Source: Roseiarcus sp963820795 (GTDB taxonomy: Bacteria > Pseudomonadota > Alphaproteobacteria > Rhizobiales > Beijerinckiaceae). From it: DNA of 64,000 nucleotides. Location of the stretch: the NCBI GenBank assembly GCA_963820795.1, contig CAWGBJ010000018.1, forward strand, positions 62,001 through 126,000, read 5' to 3'. Shown here in pieces: positions 15,533 through 25,016 of this stretch. Position 1 is the stretch's first letter. Each line of letters begins with the position of its first letter. The notes below the pieces were generated by a model, which saw nothing but the letters and a program-made list of their open reading frames with translations, did not search any database and was not told where the DNA came from. Both the position numbers and the translations under genes were made by a program.

Positions 15533-17281
15533 TCACTCTGCGGCGCGCGCAACCTGCCGCTTCGGCGCGCCGTAAGTGTCGGGAATCTTGTCGGCGAAAA
15601 CCGTGACGAAATCGGCGTTCTGGTCCGCTTCGGTCGGCGGGCGCAGCGACTCGTCGAGGTAGGCCGCGCCCTCCTTGTCGGCGAGCACGCGACGCAGGAT
15701 CGCCCGGTAGCGCAGGGCCAGCGCCGCCCATTTCCCGGCGACCTCAGCGAAGTCGTAGGCGCGCCACGGATAGAAGACGAGCGGATTGACGATCGGCAGC
15801 CCGTGCCGGCGCTGGGTTCGGATCTTGCGCCGGACATAGCCGAATTGCAGCGGATGCACGTGCTCGATCCGGGACGAGCCGGAAAAGACGGTCATGGCGT
15901 CGACGATCTTGCGCGGATTGATGCCGCTCGCGACCGCCCGGCGCAGCACGGTCTCGACATGCGCGTCGGAATAGTAGCGCGCCCAGGCGTCGCGATAGAC
16001 GCCCCGCCACGCTTCGGCCGACATCACGGGGTGATCGGCGCAGACATGCTCGAGATCGTAATTGTTCATGTCGGGGTCCATCCGCGCCCCCTTCAGATGG
16101 AGGGTCTTGTGATCCTCTGAGCCCGGCAGCGGGGTCAGGAAGAAGAATTCGAGAATATCAATCGGCAGTTCGCGCTTGATGATCTCGATGTCACGCGCGA
16201 TGGTCTGGGGCGTATCGGTCGGGAAGCCCAGAATATAGCCGGCCCAGGTCATCACCTTGGCGCGCCGCCACGCCTGCAGCATGTCGCGATATTCCCAGAT
16301 CTTGTTCTGCCGTTTCTTGGCCCCCATCAGGGACTCGGGATTGATGTTCTCGAGGCCGATGAAGACGGCGTTGCACCCGGCGCGCGCCGCCTTTTCGATG
16401 AAATTTGGAATGCGGTGGCAGAGGGTGTCGACCTGCAGGAGGAGCCTGATCTTGAAGCCCTTCTCTTCGCGCAGTTCGATCAGGCGATCGAGGATCGGCT
16501 CCCAGTTCCGGTTGCGGGCGAAATTGTCGTCAGTGACAAAAAAGCGCGTTACGCCCTGGGCGGCGTTGGCGCGCACGATCGCCTCGACGTCGTCGGCAGT
16601 CCGATAGCGGGACTTGCGCCCCTGGACGTTGATGATGGTGCAGAAGCTGCACTGGAAAGGACACCCGCGCCCGGCGTCGAAGCTCGTGTAATGTCCGGCT
16701 ACTCGCGTCACGACAGGGCGCGGCAGCACGGGAATGGCCGCAGCAGCCATATCGGGCATGTCGTTCAGATGATTGTAGACGGGTTCGGCCTTGCCGGCAT
16801 CGATGTCGCGAAGGAGGGCGGCCAGGCGGCCTTCGCCCTCGCCGGCATAAAGGATCATGCCCAGGGCCTGCGCTTCCTTCAGCTCCGCAGGCAGTTCGGG
16901 CAGCATGGCGATGCATCCGGAGACATGGAAGCCGCCGACCGCGACCGTAACACCGCCGGCGCGGAACTGGCGGCCGATGTCGAGCGCCCGCGGGAACTGG
17001 TTGGACTGGACGCCGACCAGCGCAACGAACCCGCCGTCGGCGGACTGGATGCGCTTGGTAAGCCCGGGAATGTCGATAATGGTGTTGCACTCGTCGTAGG
17101 CTTCGATCTCGATGTCGACGTCTGGACCGAGCGCTCGCTCGTCGGCGCATTGCGCCAGGAGACCGTAGACGCCGGCGAGGCTGTTCGAGGGAATGGTCGA
17201 GCGCCGCCACTGGATCACATACCCGTCGTCGTCGTAATGCGACGGCTTGATGAGAACGATCATAAACCTGCGATTGGCCAT
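15533..17281 (-). CDS. B12-binding-domain radical SAM protein, unknown substrate
   Basis: A 582-residue class B-type radical SAM enzyme. An N-terminal cobalamin-binding-like Rossmann domain (about residues 1-190) is followed by the radical SAM barrel with its cluster motif GCPFQCSFC (CxxxCxxC, about residues 228-236). A long C-terminal helical part ends the protein. FFVTDDNFARN, GLENINPESLMGAKKRQNK and YILGFPTDTPQTI are typical barrel segments. Relatives include hopanoid- and lipid-modifying enzymes; nothing here proves the substrate. It lies 123 bp downstream of an LpxL-type acyltransferase on the same strand, which hints at a lipid role. Confidence 0.85.
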   Translation of the reverse strand: MANRRFMIVLIKPSHYDDDGYVIQWRRSTIPSNSLAGVYGLLAQCADERALGPDVDIEIEAYDECNTIIDIPGLTKRIQSADGGFVALVGVQSNQFPRALDIGRQFRAGGVTVAVGGFHVSGCIAMLPELPAELKEAQALGMILYAGEGEGRLAALLRDIDAGKAEPVYNHLNDMPDMAAAAIPVLPRPVVTRVAGHYTSFDAGRGCPFQCSFCTIINVQGRKSRYRTADDVEAIVRANAAQGVTRFFVTDDNFARNRNWEPILDRLIELREEKGFKIRLLLQVDTLCHRIPNFIEKAARAGCNAVFIGLENINPESLMGAKKRQNKIWEYRDMLQAWRRAKVMTWAGYILGFPTDTPQTIARDIEIIKRELPIDILEFFFLTPLPGSEDHKTLHLKGARMDPDMNNYDLEHVCADHPVMSAEAWRGVYRDAWARYYSDAHVETVLRRAVASGINPRKIVDAMTVFSGSSRIEHVHPLQFGYVRRKIRTQRRHGLPIVNPLVFYPWRAYDFAEVAGKWAALALRYRAILRRVLADKEGAAYLDESLRPPTEADQNADFVTVFADKIPDTYGAPKRQVARAAE

Positions 17282-17404
17282 GAGCCCGCCTTCACAAAGT
17301 CTAATCCGCGCCGTCGCTTGGGCGGCGGTATAAAGCCTCGCCGCGGAAAAGTCTGCCGCCTTTCGGGAGATCGGGGCAAATCACCGGCGGCGACGCCCCG
17401 CCGG

Positions 17405-18271
17405 CTAATCCCAGCGCCGGTGCCCCCACATCCATTGCTCGGGCGCTTCGCGGATGAAGGCCTCGAACTGGGCTTGCAGCGACGCGGTGGCGGCGACGGC
17501 GTCTGCCTCGCGATCGTTGGTTCTCGGCACCTCGACGGGTTCGATGCGAATCGAAAAGCGCACATTCGGACGGCGGAAAACGGCGCAGGCGTAGAGCGGC
17601 AGGCCGGTGGCGCGGGCGAGTTGCGCCGGAAACGTCGGCGACAAGGCCGGACGGCCGAAGAACGGCACAGGCGCGCCGCGGTTGTCGCGCAGATCCGCGA
17701 GAAACGCCGGGCAGCTTTTGTCGCGGACCTTGCGCAAAAGCGCGCGCGCCGTCGCCGGCGTCTTCGGCAGAAGCCCGCCCTCGTATTGCGGCGCCCGCAT
17801 CCTGACGGCGGCGGCGTCCACATAGGGGTTGGTGATGCGCTGGTAGACGCCGGTCAGCGGCACGCCGAAGCGCTTGCCGGCCTGGGACATGATCTCCCAA
17901 TTGCCGAGATGGAGGCCGCAAACGACGAAAGGGCCGCCATGCGCGATCTTTTCGAACCGCTCGAGCGGCTCGAGCGCGATCCGGCCTTCGGCGACGATTT
18001 TCTCCAGGTGGAAGAACTCGGCGAAGGTCCGGCCGAGATTCTCCCACATGTCCGCCGCTATTCGCCGTCGTTTTTCGAGCGGCAGTTGCGGATAGGCGAG
18101 GGCCAGATTGTCGAGCGCGCGCTTCTGGCGGTGGAGCCGTGGCGCGACCAGCCGCCAGGCCATGCCGGAACTCTTCGAGGCCGCCTCGAGCGGAAGCGCG
18201 AGGATCGCCGCCTGGAACAGCCTGAAGGCGGCGTATTCCAGCCCATACCGCAGCTTGAGGAAAAAGGTCAT
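17405..18271 (-). CDS. LpxL/HtrB-family lipid A acyltransferase
   Basis: A 288-residue inner-membrane-associated acyltransferase that adds a secondary acyl chain to lipid A. The catalytic HxxxxE motif is HLGNWE in FVVCGLHLGNWEIMSQ (His121/Glu126 region). An N-terminal hydrophobic stretch (YAAFRLFQAAILALPLEA) anchors it. The length fits the family. It precedes the radical SAM gene on the same strand. Together with the PagL-like deacylase it suggests active lipid A remodelling in this organism. Which acyl chain it adds cannot be told. Confidence 0.87.
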   Translation of the reverse strand: MTFFLKLRYGLEYAAFRLFQAAILALPLEAASKSSGMAWRLVAPRLHRQKRALDNLALAYPQLPLEKRRRIAADMWENLGRTFAEFFHLEKIVAEGRIALEPLERFEKIAHGGPFVVCGLHLGNWEIMSQAGKRFGVPLTGVYQRITNPYVDAAAVRMRAPQYEGGLLPKTPATARALLRKVRDKSCPAFLADLRDNRGAPVPFFGRPALSPTFPAQLARATGLPLYACAVFRRPNVRFSIRIEPVEVPRTNDREADAVAATASLQAQFEAFIREAPEQWMWGHRRWD

Positions 18272-18459
18272 CGCCCCCGGCCGACCAATCGGCGCATGGG
18301 CCGAGGCCGCCTGATTGCGCGAGCCGCGGGCGCTGTCAAGCTGGACAGCGGGCTCTGGATCAGCCGTGCGGCCGGGACAAAAAGTCTTTCAAGGACGTAC
18401 GCCGCCTGTGCTAGCGTCTCTCGCTCCGCGATGAAAAACAATCCAAACGGGAGGAACGC

Positions 18460-19827
18460 TTGAGCGAGCAGACCAAATACGTGATGGGCGAAGATCGCAT
18501 TCCCCATTCCTGGTACAACATCATGGCCGACCTGCCGTCGCCGCCACCGCCGGTCCTGCACCCCGGAACGGGCAAGCCGGTCGGGCCCGACGACTTGGCT
18601 CCCCTCTTTCCCATGGCGCTCATCGGTCAGGAAGTGAGCGCGGAGCGGCACATCGAAATTCCATCGCCGGTGCGCGACATCTACCGCGTGTGGCGGCCGA
18701 CGCCGCTCTACCGCGCCCGCCGCCTTGAGAGGGCTCTCGGCACTAACGCGCGCATTTTCTACAAATACGAGGGGGTCAGCCCCGCGGGCAGCCACAAGCC
18801 GAACACCGCAATTGCGCAGGCCTTCTACAACAAGGAGGAGGGCGTCACCAAGCTCTCGACCGAAACCGGAGCAGGGCAGTGGGGTTCGTCGCTGGCCTTC
18901 GCTGGCGCGCTGTTCGGCCTTCAGGTCAAGGTCTACATGGTCAAGGTGTCCTATGACCAGAAGCCCTACCGGCGAGCGCTGATGGAAACCTATGGCGCAA
19001 AGTGCGTCGCGAGCCCCAGCGATGAAACCGAGTCCGGCCGCGCCATCCTCAAGGCCCATCCGGATTCGCCGGGCAGCCTCGGCATCGCGATTTCGGAGGC
19101 GGTCGAGGTCGCGGCCAAGAACGACGACACAAAATATGCGCTCGGCAGCGTATTGAACCATGTCCTGCTGCATCAGACGATCATCGGTCAGGAGGCGATC
19201 GAGCAGATGGAGCGGGCCAACGCCTGGCCCGATGTGGTGATCGGCTGCGCCGGCGGCGGGTCGAATTTCGCCGGCATCGCCTTTCCGTTCCTGGGGGTCA
19301 AACTGCGCGATAAGCGTGACGTCCGGGTGATCGCCGTTGAGCCTGCCGCCTGCCCGTCATTGACCCGCGGCAAATACGCGTTCGACTTCGGCGACACCGG
19401 GCATCTGACGCCGCTCGTCAAGATGCATACGCTCGGATCGGAATTCATTCCGCCGGGATTCCACGCAGGCGGCTTGCGCTATCATGGCATGGCGCCGCTG
19501 GTCAGCCACCTGAAAGAGCTCGGCCTCATCGAGGCCCGCGCCTATCACCAGAACCCGTGCTTCGAAGCCGGGGTGATGTTCGCCCGGTCGGAGGGAATTG
19601 TCCCGGCGCCAGAAACGACCCACGCAATCCGCGCGGCGATCGACGAGGCGCTGAAGGCGCGCGAGGAGGGCACATCGCCGGCGATCCTTTTCAACCTCTC
19701 CGGCCACGGCCATTTCGACATGCAGGCCTACACCGACTACTTCGCGGGCAAGCTCGAGGATCAGGACTATGATCCCGCCGCCCTCGAACAGTCGCTGGCG
19801 CATCTGCCGAAAGTTGCGGCGGAGTAA
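18460..19827 (+). CDS. TrpB2-type tryptophan synthase beta-like PLP enzyme
   Basis: A 455-residue fold-type II PLP enzyme of the TrpB2 group. The PLP lysine is in SPAGSHKPNTA; the phosphate-binding loop is VVIGCAGGGSNFAG; ETGAGQWGSSLAFAG is also typical. The long N-terminus and the terminal NLSGHGHFDMQAY distinguish TrpB2 from TrpB1. It makes tryptophan from indole and serine in vitro in studied members and is often not linked to trpA; no trpA is seen here. The start is TTG, supported by GGGAGGA eight bases upstream. Confidence 0.9.
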   Translation: MSEQTKYVMGEDRIPHSWYNIMADLPSPPPPVLHPGTGKPVGPDDLAPLFPMALIGQEVSAERHIEIPSPVRDIYRVWRPTPLYRARRLERALGTNARIFYKYEGVSPAGSHKPNTAIAQAFYNKEEGVTKLSTETGAGQWGSSLAFAGALFGLQVKVYMVKVSYDQKPYRRALMETYGAKCVASPSDETESGRAILKAHPDSPGSLGIAISEAVEVAAKNDDTKYALGSVLNHVLLHQTIIGQEAIEQMERANAWPDVVIGCAGGGSNFAGIAFPFLGVKLRDKRDVRVIAVEPAACPSLTRGKYAFDFGDTGHLTPLVKMHTLGSEFIPPGFHAGGLRYHGMAPLVSHLKELGLIEARAYHQNPCFEAGVMFARSEGIVPAPETTHAIRAAIDEALKAREEGTSPAILFNLSGHGHFDMQAYTDYFAGKLEDQDYDPAALEQSLAHLPKVAAE

Positions 19828-19921
19828 TAAGGAGGGAAGGCGCCTGCCGCTCATGCGACGCCGTGGCGCCCGTTCCCGGGCAGCCGGGGATGGCGTTGTG
19901 CGCTTCGAGAGATGAATCACA

Positions 19922-21103
19922 ATGAGTCTGGCAGCCGACGTTTCACTCGCTCTCTGGTGCGCGCAGAATGTGGTCTCGACATTCGCGGTCGCGGCCTACC
20001 GTCGCGGCCTGCCGCAGCAAGAGATACCGGGCGCCGAGCCGAATGTCGCGGTGATCCTGCCCGTGCGCGGCTGCGGCGTTCTCGCCCGGCACTTGCCGCT
20101 TTTGAGGGCCCAGCGTTATACGCGGTATCGGATCATTGCCAGCGTCGAAAGCAGGGACGACCCTGCTTTCGCGTTTCTCTGCGCGGCGGAGCCGGAACCG
20201 GGAGCGCCGCTCGAGGTGACGGTCGCGGGCCTCGCAGAGAACGCGGGTCAGAAGGTGTGGAACCTGACCGCCGCGCTCGAGCGACTGGCCCCGGACGACG
20301 ACGTCGTCGCCTTCATCGACGCGGACACCCTGCCGACGCCTGAGTGGCTGCCGCGGCTCGTCGCCGTCCTCGTCAATTCCGGCCGGCCGGTCGCGACCGG
20401 CTATCGCTGGATGACGCCCTCGGACGATCGGTGGAGCTCGTCCTGCCTCGCCGCCGCCAACGCCTCGATCGCCGCGCTGCCGCGTGGGCCGCTGCGGCTG
20501 GCGACAGTCTGGGGCGGCAGCGTCGCAATGAGGAGAGCGACGCTGAACGCAATTCGGCTCGGGGACTATTGGCGGGGCGCGATCAGCGACGACGTGCAAA
20601 TGTCCGCGGCGCTTCGGGGGGCCAACATCCACGCTCACGCGCCTCGACAGGGCCTCCTGCTCACGCCGGTTGCCTGCTCCTGGACAGAGTTTGTCGCGTT
20701 CGGCGTCCGACAGTACCGAATCGTCTACATTCATGAGCCAAGGAGCTGGGCGGTAGCGCTCATCTGCCTCTGGGCGCCGCCGGTCTGTCTCGCGCTTGCA
20801 TCGCCCAGCTTCGTGGCGGGGTCGCCCGTCGCATTCAGTGCGCTGGCGATTGTCCTCGCGCTCGGCGAACTGCGCACCCGCCTTCGCCGGGGCATCCAAC
20901 GCGCCCTCTGGCTGGACCTCCGGGGCCCGCGCGACGCGCGGCGATGGCGCGTCGAACGGCTGATGCGCCCCGTTTGGCATCTCATGCACGCCATTTGCGC
21001 GGCGGCCGCGCCTCTGTCCCGAAAGATCGACTGGGCAGGCGTTCGATACAAGGTGGAAAGCCCGCAAGCCGTCAGGATCGAAAGCCGGGAGAGCCCATGC
21101 TGA
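19922..21103 (+). CDS. GT2/GT21-like membrane glycosyltransferase
   Basis: A 393-residue glycosyltransferase. A GT-A domain begins at NVAVILPVRGCG with acidic motifs ESRDD, FIDADTLPT and SDDVQMSAALRG. It is followed by RQYRIVYIHEPRSW, resembling the (R/Q)xxRW motif of ceramide glucosyltransferases, and by C-terminal membrane helices around residues 275-320. The end DWAGVRYKV also resembles GT21 enzymes. It could glycosylate a lipid such as a hopanoid or sphingolipid; the acceptor is unknown. A convergent methyltransferase gene follows. Confidence 0.78.
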   Translation: MSLAADVSLALWCAQNVVSTFAVAAYRRGLPQQEIPGAEPNVAVILPVRGCGVLARHLPLLRAQRYTRYRIIASVESRDDPAFAFLCAAEPEPGAPLEVTVAGLAENAGQKVWNLTAALERLAPDDDVVAFIDADTLPTPEWLPRLVAVLVNSGRPVATGYRWMTPSDDRWSSSCLAAANASIAALPRGPLRLATVWGGSVAMRRATLNAIRLGDYWRGAISDDVQMSAALRGANIHAHAPRQGLLLTPVACSWTEFVAFGVRQYRIVYIHEPRSWAVALICLWAPPVCLALASPSFVAGSPVAFSALAIVLALGELRTRLRRGIQRALWLDLRGPRDARRWRVERLMRPVWHLMHAICAAAAPLSRKIDWAGVRYKVESPQAVRIESRESPC

Positions 21104-21125
21104 TCCGGACGCAGCGGTCGCATGG

Positions 21126-22115
21126 TCAGGCCGATTGCCGCCGTCTCGCGATCAGCAAGAGCCCGGCGCCCTCGTCCGCGCTCTTCTTGGGCGGGCCCAT
21201 CAACTTGAAGGCGACGGTTCCGAGCGCAAGTCCGGTCAAGGCGGCTGCGTGCCATTTGACGGCCCCGCGGAAGTGAACGTCGGAACATTTGATCGGCGAA
21301 AGGCGCTCGATCCAGTAGACCCTGGCGTCTCCGCTTCCCCAAGGAACGCTCTCGATGCTTTGGACGACTGCGCCGGCGCCGTTCGCGAGTTCGAGCAGCG
21401 CCGCTTTGCTCCACCAGGTGAGATGATGGGGAGGGGCGTTGACAAGGAAATTTGGAATTCGGGTGAGGGCCGATGGCACTTGCGGCACGCCGACGCAGAT
21501 CACTCCGCCCGGCTTGGCCGCCTGGACGATCTCAGCGAACAAGCCCCTCGGATCGCGCACATGTTCAATGACTTGAAAGCAACAAACCGCGTCATACGAG
21601 TTGGCGTGCGTCACGAGGTGTTGCCCGAGTGTCTCATTGTGCACGCCCGCGATCGCATCTTGGCCGCCGAAATGAGGATCAAGGCCTGTGTAGTCCGCGT
21701 GCGGAACGCATTGCCGGAAAGCGCCGTGCCCAGAGCCGACGTCGAGGACGCGCGCGCCGGACGGTATGTGCCTGGCCGCAATCAGAAACTCCTCGCGCAC
21801 GGTCTTGTCCGTGAACAGACGGAGCCTTTTCAGCCGGTCGTAAAACTGGGTGTAAAACGTGTTGTCGCCTTCGCAAGGCGGATCGAAGAAATAGAGCCCG
21901 GTCGGCAATTCCCACAACCCTAGACGATCGTATCCGGCGAGGCTAGGGCCAACATCGGCGCCGAACTCGATGCGCCACATTCCGGTCAGGAGCCGGGTCG
22001 TAACCCACTGCACGTGCCGAACGGCCGGTCGACCGGTGACGGGACAGAGCGGAAAAGAGTCAACGGAAACAGGGGAGTCCAACTGCCCGCTCCCGTCGCC
22101 TGATCGGCGTCCCAC
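21126..22115 (-). CDS. Class I SAM-dependent methyltransferase
   Basis: A protein of about 329 residues. A short N-terminal CPVTGRPA segment precedes the methyltransferase core: motif I RVLDVGSGHGAFRQ, then YTGLDPHFGG, and motif IV region AVCCFQVIEHVRDPRGLF. The sequence KPGGVICVGVPQVPSALTRI follows. The C-terminus has a weakly hydrophobic stretch (AALTGLALGTVAF). The overall form resembles methyltransferases in polysaccharide and glycolipid clusters. The start is a GTG at 22115 and is uncertain. It converges with the glycosyltransferase gene. Confidence 0.75.
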   Translation of the reverse strand: MGRRSGDGSGQLDSPVSVDSFPLCPVTGRPAVRHVQWVTTRLLTGMWRIEFGADVGPSLAGYDRLGLWELPTGLYFFDPPCEGDNTFYTQFYDRLKRLRLFTDKTVREEFLIAARHIPSGARVLDVGSGHGAFRQCVPHADYTGLDPHFGGQDAIAGVHNETLGQHLVTHANSYDAVCCFQVIEHVRDPRGLFAEIVQAAKPGGVICVGVPQVPSALTRIPNFLVNAPPHHLTWWSKAALLELANGAGAVVQSIESVPWGSGDARVYWIERLSPIKCSDVHFRGAVKWHAAALTGLALGTVAFKLMGPPKKSADEGAGLLLIARRRQSA

Positions 22116-22157
22116 GCGACCTTGCGAGCGCTGGGAGCGATTTTGCTCGATAAGCGC

Positions 22158-22566
22158 TCAGCCGGTGGCGAAGTCCCACAAAGAACGCCAGAGACAGGGC
22201 TTGGCCGGGTCGGTGAAGGACGTCGGGTCGAAATAGGCGAGATGGCCCGTCGATCCGTCGTCGGGCCAGCGAAAGCCGACCTCGACCCTGGTGGGGCTCA
22301 GTTTGACGAATTGTTGCACCGGTCCCAGATCGTCCTTGGTCGACGACGGGCTGATCCGCCCCGTGACGCCGTCCTGATAACGCCATACCTGCCCGTCATG
22401 CGTGGTCACGGTGACGGAACGGGTCTCCTGGTCGAAGTCGACTTTAAGGGGGCCGAGCTTGCCCTCGCCCTTGTAGTCGCAACTCCGGGAAAGAGTTCTG
22501 GGCGGCAAGCGGGGTCGAAAGAAGCGCGGCGGCGAAAGCTGCGAACGTAAGACCGGTGAATTTCAT
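22158..22566 (-). pseudogene. Small exported protein, interrupted by one frameshift
   Basis: The ATG at 22566 begins a signal peptide (MKFTGLTFAAFAAALLSTPL, then AAQ) with a consensus cleavage site. Directly after it the frame must change: deleting one A near 22495 would give AAQTLSRSCDYKGEGKLGPL and continue to the stop at 22158. The mature part (about 110 residues) contains TTHDGQVWRYQDGVTGRISP and ends LWRSLWDFATG. No domain is recognised. Either the base is a sequencing error or the gene recently died. Confidence 0.55.
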
Positions 22567-22811
22567 CCAAATCCCATGGAGTTTGAGCCGAAACGTCGAG
22601 TGCCCTCCGCAGCTGAATATGCCTGCTGCGACGACGAGGTCCAACTATTTTTTGAAGGCGGTGGAACAAAAGCGTGAATCGCGCAAGAGGGCGCGGCAGT
22701 TTGCTGCAGGCGGCCGTCGACATTCCGTCGACAGGGCCTTTGGTTGCAATGCGGCTTCAACCTGCTATCACGCCGCGCGCGGCGATCCTGCCGCTGGTCT
22801 CGAGGCCCCGA

Positions 22812-23366
22812 ATGCTCCTGTTCGACCGCCGTGCCGCGCTGACGCTTCCCCTGTTTGCCGCGATTCCGTCTTTCGCCTGGGCGGCGGCGGACGCCGATAA
22901 CACCGTCATCCTGACAACGAAATACGGCAAGACCGTCATCCGGCTGCGCCCAGACTGGGCGCCGAAGCATGTGGCGCAGATCGAGACGCTGGTGAAACGT
23001 GGGTTCTACGACGGTCTCGTGTTCCATCGCGTAATCCCCGGATTCATGGCCCAGACCGGAGACCCGACCGGAACCGGGACGGGCAAGTCGAACCTGCCGA
23101 ACATCCCGGCCGAGTTCAACAAGACGCATTTCAAGCGCGGCATCGTCGGCATGGCGCGCTCGAGCGATCCGGATTCGGCGAATTCGCAATTCTTTATCTG
23201 TTTCGGCGACGCCGGCTTCCTCGATGGCCAGTATACCGCCTTCGGCGAGGTCGTCTCCGGCATGGACGCAATCGACAAACTCAAGGCCGGAACCGAGGCC
23301 AACAACGGTCAGGTAACCGATCCGGACAAGATCATCAGCATGCGCATGGCCGGGGCGTCGAAGTAG
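22812..23366 (+). CDS. Cyclophilin-type peptidyl-prolyl isomerase, periplasmic
   Basis: A 184-residue cyclophilin with a signal peptide (LFDRRAALTLPLFAAIPSFA then WAAAD), so it folds proteins in the periplasm. The active-site region FYDGLVFHRVIPGFMAQTGD and SANSQFFICF are conserved. ATG 22812 is chosen because the signal starts there. The next gene is a cytoplasmic paralogue 17 bases downstream; the pair in front of queA and tgt is a common rhizobial arrangement. Confidence 0.9.
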   Translation: MLLFDRRAALTLPLFAAIPSFAWAAADADNTVILTTKYGKTVIRLRPDWAPKHVAQIETLVKRGFYDGLVFHRVIPGFMAQTGDPTGTGTGKSNLPNIPAEFNKTHFKRGIVGMARSSDPDSANSQFFICFGDAGFLDGQYTAFGEVVSGMDAIDKLKAGTEANNGQVTDPDKIISMRMAGASK

Positions 23367-23383
23367 CCAGGAGCTTAAGAGTC

Positions 23384-23836
23384 GTGAACACAGACAACAC
23401 GCTGACGCTGGAGACGACCAAGGGCCCGGTCGTCATCGCGATGAACCCGGACGCGGCGCCCGGCCACGTCGCCCACATCCGCCGCCTCGTGTCGGAGGGG
23501 TTCTACGACGGCGTCGTGTTTCACCGGGTGATCGAAGGCTTCATGGCCCAGACAGGATGCCCGCACGGAACCGGCACGGGCGGATCGAAGTACCCCGACC
23601 TCAAGGCCGAGTTCAACGCCGAGCCGCATGTCCGCGGGACCGTGTCGATGGCGCGCGCCTCCAGCCCGAATTCGGCCAATTCGCAGTTCTTCATCTGCTT
23701 CGACGACGCCCGCTTTCTCGATCGTCAATATACGGTGTGGGGAAAGGTCGTGTCGGGGATGGAGAATGTCGACAAGATCAAGCGCGGCGAACCCGTGCGC
23801 GAGCCCGACAAGATCATCAAGGCGACGCTGAGCTGA
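23384..23836 (+). CDS. Cyclophilin-type peptidyl-prolyl isomerase, cytoplasmic
   Basis: A 150-residue cyclophilin without a signal peptide. FYDGVVFHRVIEGFMAQTGC and NSANSQFFICFDDARFLD carry the catalytic Arg and Phe/Gln residues of the family. The GTG start follows GGAGCTTAAGA. It lies between the periplasmic paralogue and queA, probably in one operon. Confidence 0.92.
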   Translation: MNTDNTLTLETTKGPVVIAMNPDAAPGHVAHIRRLVSEGFYDGVVFHRVIEGFMAQTGCPHGTGTGGSKYPDLKAEFNAEPHVRGTVSMARASSPNSANSQFFICFDDARFLDRQYTVWGKVVSGMENVDKIKRGEPVREPDKIIKATLS

Positions 23837-23918
23837 AGGCTGAGCGCCGCGCGGGGGGCGCGGAAGACCTTTTCGCGTCGCCGACGATCGCCGCCGGCCG
23901 CGGCGGCCAAGTTGACAG

Positions 23919-25016
23919 ATGCGCGTCGACGCCTTCGATTTCGAGCTTCCGCCCGAGCGGATTGCGCTTCAGCCCGCTTCGCCGCGCGACAGCGCCCGGA
24001 TGCTGGTTGTCGCACGGGACGACGCCCTCATCGACGCCTGCGTTTTGGACCTGCCTGACTTCCTGCGTCCGGGCGACGCGCTCGTCGTCAACGACACACG
24101 CGTGATCGCGGCCCGTCTCGATGGCGTGCGGGTAAGGGACGAGGCGGTCGCCTCGATCGAGGCGACCCTCATCGAGCGCATCGACGATTGCCGCTGGCGG
24201 GCGCTCGTCCGGCCGGCGAAGCGGCTGAAGGTCGGCGAACGCATCCGGTTCGGCGAGACCAGCGAAAGCTCGGCCTGTCTCGTCGCGGCGCTTGACGCGG
24301 ACGTGGAAGAAAAGGGCGAAGCGGGCGTGGCTCTGCTGCGCTTCGCCTTTGCCGGCGCGGCGCTGGACGAAGCGATAGAGCGCATCGGGAACGCGCCTTT
24401 GCCGCCCTATATCGCCGCGCGCCGGGCGCCCGGAGAAAGGGACCGGACCGACTACCAGACCATGTTCGCCGCCGAGCCCGGGGCGGTGGCGGCGCCGACA
24501 GCGGGTCTCCATTTCACCCCGCGCCTGATCGAACGCCTCTCTGCTGGCGGCGTCTCGCTCCACCGCGTCACCCTGCATGTCGGCGCCGGCACCTTTCTGC
24601 CGGTCAAGGCGGACGACACCCGCGACCACCGGATGCATGCGGAAAAGGGCGAGGTCCGCGCCGCGACGGCAGAGGCGCTGAACGCCACGCGCGACGCCGG
24701 CGGCCGGATCGTTTGCGTCGGCACGACCTCCGCCCGGCTCCTGGAAAGCGCGGCCGACGGCAGCGGCCGCATCCGGCCGTTTGCCGGCGAGACCTCGATC
24801 TTCATCACTCCGGGCTACCGCTTCCGGGCGGTCGATGCGCTGTTGACCAACTTTCATCTGCCGCGTTCGACCCTGCTGATGCTGGTCAGCGCGTTCAGCG
24901 GGCTCGACGCGATACGCGCGGCTTACGCGCATGCGATTGATGCCGGATATCGCTTCTATTCCTACGGAGACGCCTGCCTGCTTTTCGCCCCGCGGCGAAG
25001 TCTCGAAGCCTCGTGA
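23919..25016 (+). CDS. queA: S-adenosylmethionine:tRNA ribosyltransferase-isomerase QueA
   Basis: A 365-residue enzyme that transfers and isomerises the ribose of SAM onto preQ1 in tRNA to form epoxyqueuosine. Diagnostic segments are FDFELPPERIALQPASPRDS, VVNDTRVIAARL, AAPTAGLHFTPRL, VGAGTFLPVKADD and TNFHLPRSTLLMLVSAFSG. Its stop overlaps the GTG of tgt, so the two queuosine steps are coupled. Confidence 0.96.
   Translation: MRVDAFDFELPPERIALQPASPRDSARMLVVARDDALIDACVLDLPDFLRPGDALVVNDTRVIAARLDGVRVRDEAVASIEATLIERIDDCRWRALVRPAKRLKVGERIRFGETSESSACLVAALDADVEEKGEAGVALLRFAFAGAALDEAIERIGNAPLPPYIAARRAPGERDRTDYQTMFAAEPGAVAAPTAGLHFTPRLIERLSAGGVSLHRVTLHVGAGTFLPVKADDTRDHRMHAEKGEVRAATAEALNATRDAGGRIVCVGTTSARLLESAADGSGRIRPFAGETSIFITPGYRFRAVDALLTNFHLPRSTLLMLVSAFSGLDAIRAAYAHAIDAGYRFYSYGDACLLFAPRRSLEAS

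Noticed and set aside
16415..18463. A 682-codon plus-strand open frame
   Set aside because: It runs antisense through the radical SAM and acyltransferase genes and has no domain of its own.
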